A stretch of DNA of 16,402 nucleotides from JAWOJF01 sp046481785. GTDB lineage: Bacteria; Bacteroidota; Ignavibacteria; Ignavibacteriales; Ignavibacteriaceae. The position numbers and the translations under genes are program-made. The stretch is taken from NCBI GenBank assembly GCA_046481785.1, contig JAWOJF010000084.1, forward strand, positions 1 to 16,402, written 5' to 3'. The notes beneath the pieces were generated by a model that saw only the letters and a list, made by a program, of their open reading frames with translations, ran no database searches and had not been told where the DNA came from. This document shows positions 1-6,992 of the stretch, one piece after another. Within the stretch, counting starts at the first letter, position 1, and each line of letters starts with the position of its first letter.

Positions 1-2
1 AA

Positions 3-281
3 AGTGTTGATGAAATCGCTGAGCGAATTCTAATGGTTGGCGGGCAGCCACTTCACACGTTTGCCGATTATTTAAAAGTGGCGGACCTGAAGGAAGCCGG
101 TTTTATTTTGGACAGTAAAAAGGGAGTGGAAGTAGTTTTGGAAAACAGCCGTTATTTATTGAAAAGTTTTAACGAAATTCTGGAACTTGCCGATGGCGAT
201 GAAGGAACTTCCGCATTAATGAGCGACCTGATTGGCGGTACCGAAAAACGTATTTGGATGTTGGAATCTACATTGGGTTGA
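3..281 (+). CDS. dps: Dps-type mini-ferritin, C-terminal part (5' end outside window)
   Basis: DNA-protection/ferritin-like protein of starved cells; the family forms 12-subunit shells that oxidise and store iron in the cytoplasm and shield DNA from peroxide. The reading frame is open from the left edge: ten codons before the first ATG (position 33) continue the protein as SVDEIAERIL, so that ATG is internal. D-E-I-A-E-R aligns with the E. coli Dps segment D-T-M-A-E-R that supplies two ferroxidase ligands (its D78 and E82), so these ligands are present at codons 9-11 and 21-23. The family tail EKRIWMLESTLG is intact and the stop is TGA at 279-281. The N-terminal half, including the histidine ligands, is outside the window. 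A strong terminator follows at once, so this is the last gene of its transcript. Family call is secure; the cellular role is known from the family only. Confidence 0.9.
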   Translation, partial: SVDEIAERILMVGGQPLHTFADYLKVADLKEAGFILDSKKGVEVVLENSRYLLKSFNEILELADGDEGTSALMSDLIGGTEKRIWMLESTLG

Positions 282-303
282 TAATATGCACAAATAGTTA
301 TTG

Positions 304-333
304 AAGCCTCGCAGAATGTTGCGAGGCTTTTTT
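304..333 (+). terminator. Rho-independent terminator after dps
   Basis: A perfect 10-bp stem (AAGCCTCGCA at 304-313 with TGCGAGGCTT at 320-329) closes a 6-nt loop and is followed by a T run through 333. It begins 22 nt after the dps stop codon. The A at the stem base opposite the T run may let it also work weakly on the other strand. Confidence 0.88.
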
Positions 334-434
334 GTTTTTCAGGTTTTACATTAAATCTGTTATCGAAACTAAAGTTTTTAAAGAATTCTTTCGGTTACTT
401 CAAAAATGGGTGCGACAATTTTAAAGAAACTAAT

Positions 435-450
435 TTCCGACATATCGGAA
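435..450. promoter_or_regulatory. Dyad TTCCGA-N4-TCGGAA upstream of the prenyltransferase
   Basis: Perfect 6-bp inverted repeat with a 4-nt spacer (CATA), ending 68 nt before the prenyltransferase ATG at 519. It has the size and symmetry of a binding site for a dimeric regulator, but could be chance; no T run follows, so it is not a terminator. No protein is assigned. The rest of 334-518 is A+T-rich with no clear Bacteroidota promoter pair (TTTG with TANNTTTG) that I would defend. Confidence 0.25.
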
Positions 451-518
451 GTAGGGAAAAATCTTTCTATATTGTATGTTTTTATACCAACCATAATAAT
501 GAAAGAAAGAAGCAGCTT

Positions 519-809
519 ATGAAAAAGAAACCGGGAATTGGAAAAATGATTAGGGCGCCTTTCCTGTCATCCATTATCGCTCCCATAGTATTGGGAACCC
601 TGCTGGCTGTTTACCTGAACGACAGTATCGAGTTGCTCAATTTTCTAATCGTGTTAATTATCGGCATTGGATTGCATGTAGCTACCAATGTTTATAACGA
701 CATTTATGATACCATTCAGGGAACAGACAAGGTGAATGTGCACCGCAATGAATCCAGCGGAGGGTCAGGTGTTTTACTTGATAATCCTGAACTAATGGCC
801 CATCGATAA
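519..809 (+). CDS. UbiA-family prenyltransferase (MenA-like), cut after about 93 residues
   Basis: Integral-membrane prenyltransferase of the UbiA superfamily; the MenA branch attaches a polyprenyl chain to 1,4-dihydroxy-2-naphthoate in menaquinone synthesis. The protein starts MKKKPGIGKMIRAPFLSS, has two hydrophobic segments (about residues 15-31 and 38-55), then the first aspartate-rich motif N-D-I-Y-D followed by GTDK, which binds the Mg-prenyl diphosphate. Family members are about 290-310 residues, so two thirds, including the second aspartate motif, is missing. The sequence is UbiA-like to NPELM (M93 at 795-797); the last residues A-H-R and the stop at 807-809 are what results from reading into antisense citrate synthase DNA. 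There is no obvious SD before the ATG. A 7-codon frame (499-522) ends in a TGA overlapping this ATG. MenA rather than another UbiA enzyme is likely but not proven. Confidence 0.82.
   Translation: MKKKPGIGKMIRAPFLSSIIAPIVLGTLLAVYLNDSIELLNFLIVLIIGIGLHVATNVYNDIYDTIQGTDKVNVHRNESSGGSGVLLDNPELMAHR
795..804. other. Junction of two unrelated sequences (chimera or rearrangement breakpoint)
   Basis: The plus-strand prenyltransferase is recognisable up to codon 93 (795-797) and the minus-strand citrate synthase up to D59-G60 (804-799). Beyond these points each frame translates the other gene backwards and loses all family resemblance. The switch lies within a few bases of 797-802, in the string GGCCCATCGAT. 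No transposase, target duplication or inverted repeat is visible at the joint. Both genes are cut in the middle and lie tail to tail, which fits an assembly chimera best; a real deletion/inversion breakpoint is the alternative. Confidence 0.8.
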
Positions 810-978
810 ATGTAACGGCGCTTGCACATGATCCTGTATTACCATACCCGCTATCATAGGTAATGGCTCCTATCTGAGTACGCAATTTGGTTATATCAAT
901 TGCCTGTTCATTCTCAGTACCTATGATAACCGGTAATTCTATTTCAGAATTGTTGAAAGAAATTTTGGCAGTGTTCAT
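799..978 (-). CDS. gltA: Citrate synthase, N-terminal 60 residues only (cut at junction)
   Basis: Citrate synthase condenses oxaloacetate and acetyl-CoA as the entry step of the TCA cycle. On the minus strand the ATG at 978-976 opens MNTAKISFNNSEIELPVI, then LRTQIGAITYDSGYGNTGSC and AVTFIDG. This matches the family's N-terminal small-domain pattern (E. coli: TFDPGFTSTASCESKITFIDG). After G60 the frame stays open to 682 but the translation is antisense prenyltransferase and resembles no citrate synthase. Full-length enzymes have about 430 residues, so the active-site His and Asp are absent here. A GGGGA string lies about 5 nt before the ATG and may serve as SD. The 189 nt to the next gene (1168, plus) must hold both divergent promoters; I cannot place either with confidence. 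Confidence 0.85.
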
Positions 979-1167
979 ATAATCCCCAATCTTGTATGAA
1001 AGTTGTTAATAAATTAAACACTACTATTTAAAAGGTCAACATCTTTTTTTAAAATTCGAATTAAATGCTGTAGTTTTCTACGGTTGTTAAAAGCGAAGGG
1101 CTATGTTTGAGTTTTGTTATTATTATCCATATCCGCTATATTTTAAATGCAACAATAAAATATACAT

Positions 1168-3141
1168 ATGAAAATAATCCTTTTCGTATTCTTAATGCCT
1201 TTTTGGGTTTTTGCCCAATATACCGTTAATGACTCTGACCTGGTTCGAACTGCTTTCACAAGAGAGTTCAATAAAGAAATAATCAATCAATATCTTTCTT
1301 CAGAAGATCCGGGTAAAATAAAAGCAGCATTATACACTATTAGTCACAGTAATGATACCACTTTTGTTCAGGATATAATTAAACTGGATTATGACAAATA
1401 CCGGGAAGAAATATGTTTTGTACTGGGCCAGCTTGGTCCAAATACCGTATCAGAAGGATATTTATTAAGCAAACTGAACAACAATTCTGTTTCCACAAAT
1501 TTGCTGCAGGCTCTTGGCAAATGCGGCAGTCAGAATTCCTTCGATTTTTTAATTCAAAAGTATAATGAATCCGATAGAGCATTTGGCGGTATCTCACTTG
1601 CATTGTACTATTTTAATTTAAGAGATTTATTAAATAAGGAAAAAGCTTTACCGGTAATACTAAGGGAATTAAGAAATCAGGAATTTACAAAAGAACGTCA
1701 GGCTGATGCAGCATTTGCGGTATACAGAACAAACCTGGCAGAAGACTTAAAAGAAATTTTATCCGATGAGATAAAACAGGAACTAAGAAATTACACCGGT
1801 AATGATGACTCTGTAAACAAGCTTTATTATATGCTTGGATCAATTCGCTTAATTAAATTTTTTCCTGATGATAAGGAGTTATTTTATACCCTGCAAAGTA
1901 TAGACGACTACATACTGAAAGTGGAATCCGCTAAGGCTTTAGCCTATTATACTTACAAAGATAAAAATGATCTGCTTTCTTACCTGAGATATTTTAATGA
2001 TAACAATCCTAATGTAACAAGGGCCGCGGCAGCCGCATTAAAAGATTTAAAACTGAATGATGAATTAAAAAGTATACTTAAAAATCTGATTGAAGAACAA
2101 ATAATAACAACAAAGCTTTCCGGATATACAAAGGGAGAATTATTAATAAGCTATATAAGTCTTTTTAACCCCGATTATGAATTTGTGATACAAAAATTTC
2201 AAAACTATGTTTATCCGGAATTTGTTTACAGAGCGTCTGAACATATGAAAACCGCGGAAGCATTAAATTATCTAATGGAAAGTTTCTACACAGAAACGAA
2301 CAAATCAAAACTTTTAATTCTCCAATCACTGATAAATTATCAAAGTGAATTCAGGGGAAATACAAAACTGGAACACATTTTTATCGAATCCATTAATTCT
2401 GGTTTTGCACCGGTAACATCGATAGCTGCTGACGGAGTTGATTCATTATTTATTGAAGCATACAGTGATACTCTCCCCTCTTTAATCATTCAACAGGTAA
2501 ACAAAGACTTAAACAATGCAGATTTTATTGAAGCAATGTTTTCGCTATATAATCTTTCAGTAAAAACAGATACTGTTTTATCCAAAAACGTTTTAAGTAT
2601 TCTAAAAAACTCAGAGATATTCTCTATAAGAAAGTTCGCTTTAGATAAAACGGGTAATAAGGAAAGTGCAGCAAAGGATAGTAATATATTTGCCTCACTA
2701 TGGAGATTTGCGTTTAAATATTCATCGGCGGAAATTAATACGACCAAAGATAAAATTAAAATAAAGTTCCTCCCCCAATATGCCCCTGTTTCTGTGGGCA
2801 ATTTCTGCAGCCTGTCCTTTAAAAGATATTATAACAATAATAATTTTCACAGGGTTGTACCTGCATTTGTTATCCAGGGAGGAGATATTACGGAAACAGG
2901 CTGGGGCGGTCCGGGTTATGATATTATATCCGAATTTTCTGATTTGGAATATAGAAAAGGAATGGTTGGTATGGCGAGCGCCGGCAAAGATACCGAAGGT
3001 TCTCAATGGTTTATTACGACTGGTTATTATCCCCACCTTAATAGTAAATATACCATTTTTGCAGATGTAGAAGATGGGATGGAGAATGTTAATCTTATAG
3101 ACCAGGATGATGAGGTAATTTCTATAAAGCTTATTGAATAG
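1168..3141 (+). CDS. Exported HEAT-repeat protein with C-terminal cyclophilin-type peptidyl-prolyl isomerase domain
   Basis: Probable periplasmic or surface folding factor: cyclophilins catalyse cis-trans isomerisation of X-Pro bonds. The 657-residue protein begins with a signal peptide (MKIILFVFLMPFWVFA, likely cleaved before Q17). Residues about 30-510 are helical and repetitive in style (blocks such as AAAAALKDLKLNDELKSILK), typical of HEAT/ARM-like solenoids. Residues about 525-657 are a cyclophilin domain: FHRVVPAFVIQGGD from residue 560, with catalytic Arg562; then GMVGMASAGKDTEGSQWFIT; then HLNSKYTIFADV. Arg, Gln and the SQ-W/F-F core are kept; the position of human CypA Trp121 is His, as in many bacterial cyclophilins. 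The solenoid may hold a client or partner while the C-terminal domain works on it; that is inference. There is no SD before the ATG, and 40 nt separate its end from the convergent pabB-pabC gene, with no clear terminator. Confidence 0.88.
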   Translation: MKIILFVFLMPFWVFAQYTVNDSDLVRTAFTREFNKEIINQYLSSEDPGKIKAALYTISHSNDTTFVQDIIKLDYDKYREEICFVLGQLGPNTVSEGYLLSKLNNNSVSTNLLQALGKCGSQNSFDFLIQKYNESDRAFGGISLALYYFNLRDLLNKEKALPVILRELRNQEFTKERQADAAFAVYRTNLAEDLKEILSDEIKQELRNYTGNDDSVNKLYYMLGSIRLIKFFPDDKELFYTLQSIDDYILKVESAKALAYYTYKDKNDLLSYLRYFNDNNPNVTRAAAAALKDLKLNDELKSILKNLIEEQIITTKLSGYTKGELLISYISLFNPDYEFVIQKFQNYVYPEFVYRASEHMKTAEALNYLMESFYTETNKSKLLILQSLINYQSEFRGNTKLEHIFIESINSGFAPVTSIAADGVDSLFIEAYSDTLPSLIIQQVNKDLNNADFIEAMFSLYNLSVKTDTVLSKNVLSILKNSEIFSIRKFALDKTGNKESAAKDSNIFASLWRFAFKYSSAEINTTKDKIKIKFLPQYAPVSVGNFCSLSFKRYYNNNNFHRVVPAFVIQGGDITETGWGGPGYDIISEFSDLEYRKGMVGMASAGKDTEGSQWFITTGYYPHLNSKYTIFADVEDGMENVNLIDQDDEVISIKLIE

Positions 3142-3181
3142 AAATTTACGGCATTAATAAAAAAGGGCAGGCTATGTTCTT

Positions 3182-5044
3182 TTATGTACTATATACTTTC
3201 TCCCGGGGATTATTCAAATCCACAAACTGATCTTCATCAAGATATAGTTTATCAACTTTTATTATGCCTCTCAGGGAATTGGTTAAAATAATCTCATCGG
3301 CTGTTCTGAGGTCCTGCAGATATATATGCTCTTCTTTTATACCGGGATTGTTTTTCAACCAGTAGTTTCTGAAAACACCTTCCAGTAAGCCGGCGTTAAC
3401 AGGCGGCGTATACCACTCACCGGCTTTCCTGATAAAAATATTTGTTCTTGCTCCCTCACAAATTTGTCCCCTGTTATTCAGGAAAATAACATCAAAAAAA
3501 CCTTTCGCGGAATACTCAGCAAGCTGATCATCATATAACTGCCTGTTAGTGGTTTTAAAATACCGGAACTTATCATCCGCAGAAATTCTTTTGGCGGATA
3601 CAATAACATTAATTTCATCCGGATTTATGGGATAGTCCTTAACCTCTATTGTAACAGCACCCCATTTATTAAGCAAAACCCTGATTCTGAACTTTTCATT
3701 TTTATCAAGTTTTTTTAGTTTTTTAGATATTGCCTTAAGTATTTTCTTTTCATTAAAATTGAAAAGAAAATATCCGGCAGCGGCCTTCATCCGGTTAATA
3801 TGTTCTGAAAGCAGGAATATCTCCCCCATTTCGGCAAGCATGGTTTCATAAATTTCGAAATAAGAAAAAGACTTCACAAAAAATTCGGCTTTTAATAAAG
3901 CTTCATCAAATTCCTTTTCAGGACTGCTGTCCCAAACAATGCCGCTTCCAATACCTATTCTTCCATTCCCGGTTTCTTTATTTATAGTAATAGTCCTTAT
4001 AGCCACATTAAAAACAGCCTCATCTTTTAATAGTAAACCTATTCCGCCGGTATAAATCCCCCTTCTGCCAGTTTCAAGTTCATTTATTATTTCCATTGTT
4101 CTTATTTTAGGTGCGCCGGTAATAGAACCGCATGGAAAAGTATTTCTAATAACACCGGAAAATTTCGTTCCTTCCTTTAAATTAGCCTTAACAGTGGATA
4201 TTTTTTGAAATAATGACTCATATTTTTCTATCTCAAAAAGATTACTAACCCTTACACTCCCATATTGACTTATTCTGCCCAGGTCATTCCTAAGTAAATC
4301 AACTATCATCAGATTTTCAGCTTTATTCTTTTCACTATTGCCCAGTTTTCTTAGCTGCTGCTCATCTTCTTCATTATTAAAGCCTCTTTCAGCAGTTCCT
4401 TTCATGGGCATTGTTGTTATTTTATTTTTTTCAATATGAAAAAAAAGCTCCGGAGAGAGTGACATAATTATATTATTTCCGGAGTTAATGATAGCAGAGT
4501 ATCTTGATGATTGGTTAAAGATCAGCTTCTTAAAAAGGCTGATAGGAGCCCCGTAAAACTCAAACATTCCTTTAACGGTATAATTAACCTGGTAAGTGTC
4601 CCCCTCTGCAATATAGTTTTTTATCTTGTTAATATCGCTGATGTATTTTTCTTTAGGAGTATCAAGGCGGAAGGAGGTCATTCCGAAATTGCTGTCATTC
4701 CATTTGTTTATCTGCAAATCTTTTGATTTAAAAACCTGTACGTCATCGCCCCTGAAGAAACAGAATTTTAACAGGGGGGTTTTATCAGGACAAAGATGCT
4801 TCAGCCTTTCTTCAAAAAGGAAACCTGCTTCATAAGAAATACACCCATAACCGTGCAGTCCTTTTTTAATAAGCTTGTCAATTCTTTTAAGTTTACCTGG
4901 TACATCTCCAGGATCTGAGGTCTCAACAATCTCCACAGGTGTAAGGAAAAAATATGATTTGCTTTTTCCGTAAACAGAGGGTGTATAAAAGAATGCGGAA
5001 TCATTTTCGGCTAATACATTTTGAAGTATTTCGTCTATATCCAT
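3182..5044 (-). CDS. pabB: Fused aminodeoxychorismate synthase component I / aminodeoxychorismate lyase (PabB-PabC)
   Basis: Makes p-aminobenzoate for folate in the cytoplasm. The PabB part turns chorismate plus ammonia into 4-amino-4-deoxychorismate; the PabC part, a fold-type IV PLP enzyme, splits it to p-aminobenzoate and pyruvate. In the 620-residue protein, residues 1 to about 390 are PabB: PMKGTAERG with Lys215 (the Lys marks PabB, where anthranilate synthase has Ala), LMIVDLLRNDLGR at 245-257, FPCGSITGAPK at 303-313, and GIGSGIVWDS with the nearby PEKEFDEAL. Residues about 395-620 are PabC: FEIYETMLAE, the FKTTNRQLYDDQL segment whose Lys497 is the expected PLP Schiff-base lysine, GARTNIFI at 531-538, and GLLEGVFR. 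The fused form is a known arrangement. No pabA (glutamine amidotransferase) lies in the window. The start at 5044 gives a complete N-terminus; no strong SD precedes it. Confidence 0.93.
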   Translation of the reverse strand: MDIDEILQNVLAENDSAFFYTPSVYGKSKSYFFLTPVEIVETSDPGDVPGKLKRIDKLIKKGLHGYGCISYEAGFLFEERLKHLCPDKTPLLKFCFFRGDDVQVFKSKDLQINKWNDSNFGMTSFRLDTPKEKYISDINKIKNYIAEGDTYQVNYTVKGMFEFYGAPISLFKKLIFNQSSRYSAIINSGNNIIMSLSPELFFHIEKNKITTMPMKGTAERGFNNEEDEQQLRKLGNSEKNKAENLMIVDLLRNDLGRISQYGSVRVSNLFEIEKYESLFQKISTVKANLKEGTKFSGVIRNTFPCGSITGAPKIRTMEIINELETGRRGIYTGGIGLLLKDEAVFNVAIRTITINKETGNGRIGIGSGIVWDSSPEKEFDEALLKAEFFVKSFSYFEIYETMLAEMGEIFLLSEHINRMKAAAGYFLFNFNEKKILKAISKKLKKLDKNEKFRIRVLLNKWGAVTIEVKDYPINPDEINVIVSAKRISADDKFRYFKTTNRQLYDDQLAEYSAKGFFDVIFLNNRGQICEGARTNIFIRKAGEWYTPPVNAGLLEGVFRNYWLKNNPGIKEEHIYLQDLRTADEIILTNSLRGIIKVDKLYLDEDQFVDLNNPREKVYST

Positions 5045-5255
5045 AAAGACATTTTATTATTCTAAGTAAAAATAGGTGCCTTGTAGCCTTTGGGGTTTTC
5101 AGAAAACAGGAATTAATGAGGCACTAAATAATTCAGATAAAAATTGTGTTGTAATTTAATAAATTCCGGGACAGAAAAAATCACGATTGTTTTAATTCTT
5201 AAATAGTTCTAATTTCTTTTATATAATTTTTTCTTTTAAATATGGGAACCCGCTG

Positions 5256-6749
5256 ATGCAAAGACCCCGCCTTTCCTTCTGGCAAATCTGGAACATGAGT
5301 TTCGGATTTTTAGGAATACAATTCGGATTCGCTCTCCAGAATGCAAACGTAAGCAGAATTTTTGAAACACTAGGCGCAAGCATAGATGAAATACCTATAC
5401 TCTGGATTGCCGCTCCCGTTACAGGATTAATTATTCAGCCTATTATCGGGCATATGAGTGATAAAACCTGGAACAGGCTCGGCAGGAGGCGGCCGTATTT
5501 TCTTGTTGGCGCACTGCTTGCTTCAGCAGCAATAGTAATAATGCCTAACTCCCCTGTTTTATGGATGGCTGCAGGTATGTTGTGGATTATGGATGCATCA
5601 ATAAATATTTCCATGGAACCATTCAGGGCTTTTGTTGGGGATATGCTCCCCTCAGAACAGCGGACCATCGGCTTTTCAATGCAAAGTTTTTTTATCGGCA
5701 TTGGTGCAATAGTTGCCTCTGCTCTTCCTTATGTTCTTAATAACTGGTTTGAAATCTCCAATACCGCTCCTGCAGGTGAAATACCCGATTCGGTTAAGTT
5801 TTCATTCTATATTGGCGGTGCAGTATTCCTGCTTGCTGTTTTATGGACTGTACTAAAAACAAAAGAATATCCGCCTGAAGAACTGGCAGCATTTACGGAA
5901 GCCCCGTCCGGCAGAAAAGAAAAAATAAAGAAGGTAGAATTAAATCCCAGTACAAAATTTATAAAAAACGGATTTATATGGCTGGCTGCAGGAGTTGTCT
6001 GCTCCATTTTTATATTCATAGAAGATCTTGATCTTGGATTATATGTCCTTTTTGTAGGCTCGGCAGTTTTCGGCATATTACAGATTTTGGTTGGTTTACT
6101 TACAAAGCAGAACAAAACTGAAAGTGCATTTGTTGTGATAATAAATGATCTGTATGATATGCCTAAAACCATGCGTGAGCTTGCATGGGTACAGTTCTTT
6201 TCATGGTTTGCATTATTTGCTATGTGGATTTATACAACGCCGGCTGTTACACACCATATATACGGCACATCCGATACAACCTCTGCCTTATATAATGAGG
6301 GAGCCGACTGGGTGGGAGTACTAATGGCTGTATACAATGGATTTGCAGCAGTAATGGCTTTTGTATTAGTATGGCTGGCACAAAAGACCAACAGGAAAAC
6401 CGTACATATGATTGCATTAACAATAGGCGGTTTAAGCCTTGCTTCATTTTATGTAATTAAAGATCCGCAGATACTTTTAATTTCTGAACTGGGAATTGGC
6501 CTGGCATGGGCTTCAATACTGGCAATGCCTTATGCAATACTTGCCGGCTCGCTTCCTCCCCAAAAAATGGGAGTTTATATGGGGATATTCAATTTCTTTA
6601 TCGTTATTCCCCAGATAACAGCGGCAAGTATACTCGGCTTTTTAGTTAAATCTGTTTTTGGTAATGAAGCAATATATGCACTTCTTCTCGGCGGCGGTTC
6701 ATTTATAATTGCGGCTATGTTAACAATGCTTGTTAAAGATGTTGATTAG
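5256..6749 (+). CDS. MFS sugar permease of the SLC45/sucrose-maltose transporter type (permease 1)
   Basis: Twelve-segment inner-membrane carrier; relatives in plants, animals and bacteria import sucrose, maltose or glucose with protons. The 497 residues contain the family loop GHMSDKTWNRLGRRRP at 65-80 between TM2 and TM3, NISMEPFRAFVGDMLP after TM4, a charged cytoplasmic loop (about 203-240, KTKEYPPEELAAF and following), and KMGVYMGIFNFFIVIPQ from residue 437. It is clearly a paralogue of the permease at 6993-8270, with shared IGHMSDK/IGLISDK, GRRRP and KMG--MGIFN----PQ blocks. The substrate is inferred as maltose or short maltodextrins because a GH13 enzyme lies in the facing operon. It is divergent from pabB-pabC across 211 nt; a TATAAT string at 5222-5227 could be a -10 element but is weak evidence in such A+T-rich DNA. 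No good SD precedes the ATG. Confidence 0.88.
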   Translation: MQRPRLSFWQIWNMSFGFLGIQFGFALQNANVSRIFETLGASIDEIPILWIAAPVTGLIIQPIIGHMSDKTWNRLGRRRPYFLVGALLASAAIVIMPNSPVLWMAAGMLWIMDASINISMEPFRAFVGDMLPSEQRTIGFSMQSFFIGIGAIVASALPYVLNNWFEISNTAPAGEIPDSVKFSFYIGGAVFLLAVLWTVLKTKEYPPEELAAFTEAPSGRKEKIKKVELNPSTKFIKNGFIWLAAGVVCSIFIFIEDLDLGLYVLFVGSAVFGILQILVGLLTKQNKTESAFVVIINDLYDMPKTMRELAWVQFFSWFALFAMWIYTTPAVTHHIYGTSDTTSALYNEGADWVGVLMAVYNGFAAVMAFVLVWLAQKTNRKTVHMIALTIGGLSLASFYVIKDPQILLISELGIGLAWASILAMPYAILAGSLPPQKMGVYMGIFNFFIVIPQITAASILGFLVKSVFGNEAIYALLLGGGSFIIAAMLTMLVKDVD

Positions 6750-6777
6750 GTGAGAAGGTAACTTTGTTTGATGGATA

Positions 6778-6847
6778 TTACTATAAACATTCATCCCTGA
6801 CGGGATTTTATTCATCAATCCCTTTGGGGATATAATATTTATAGTAA
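6778..6847. repeat. 70-bp palindromic element: 10-bp terminal inverted repeats with two internal hairpins (REP/MITE-like)
   Basis: Perfect terminal inverted repeats, TTACTATAAA (6778-6787) and TTTATAGTAA (6838-6847), enclose two small hairpins with the same stem: ATCCC-TGAC-GGGAT (6793-6806) and ATCCC-TTTG-GGGAT (6818-6831). Folded, this gives a three-way, cloverleaf-like shape. It lies between two convergent transporter genes, starting 28 nt after the stop of the first, the usual place for REP or MITE insertions and for bidirectional terminators. No long T run follows. Similar TATAAA/CCCT-GGG palindromes recur in Bacteroidota genomes as I remember them, but no second copy is in this window. 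The remaining sequence to 6992 shows only a 10-bp palindrome, TCCTATAGGA, at 6864-6873. Confidence 0.65.
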
Positions 6848-6992
6848 GAATCTCAAAACATGATCCTATAGGAGTATTAAGACGCTATTTTTCATTAAAC
6901 TTTGCAGATAAATAGATACATAAAATCTCTTAAGTTTACGCCCAGAGAAGGAATTTTTGTATATGTGTTGTTAGAACATTAGCATATCCTGG

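Noticed and set aside
682..798. Continuation of the minus-strand citrate synthase frame past residue 60 (PLVQDYQVKHL and onward)
   Set aside because: It stays open by chance but is the antisense of the prenyltransferase and matches nothing in citrate synthase.
2490..3070. Several open frames of about 100 codons on both strands inside the HEAT-cyclophilin gene
   Set aside because: They overlap a gene with clear domain motifs, lack family features and are typical shadow frames of A+T-rich DNA.
5076..5124. Leader hairpin between pabB-pabC and permease 1 (GTGCCT with AGGCAC)
   Set aside because: Only a 6-bp outer stem with a 37-nt interior and one small inner stem (GTTTT-CAG-AAAAC); too weak for a riboswitch or operator call.
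5222..5227. TATAAT as the promoter -10 of permease 1
   Set aside because: The match is exact but the -35 partner at the right spacing is poor, and such strings are common by chance in A+T-rich intergenic DNA.
5242..5255. Alternative ATG at 5242 for permease 1
   Set aside because: It runs only three codons after the ATG before a TGA and is out of frame with the permease.
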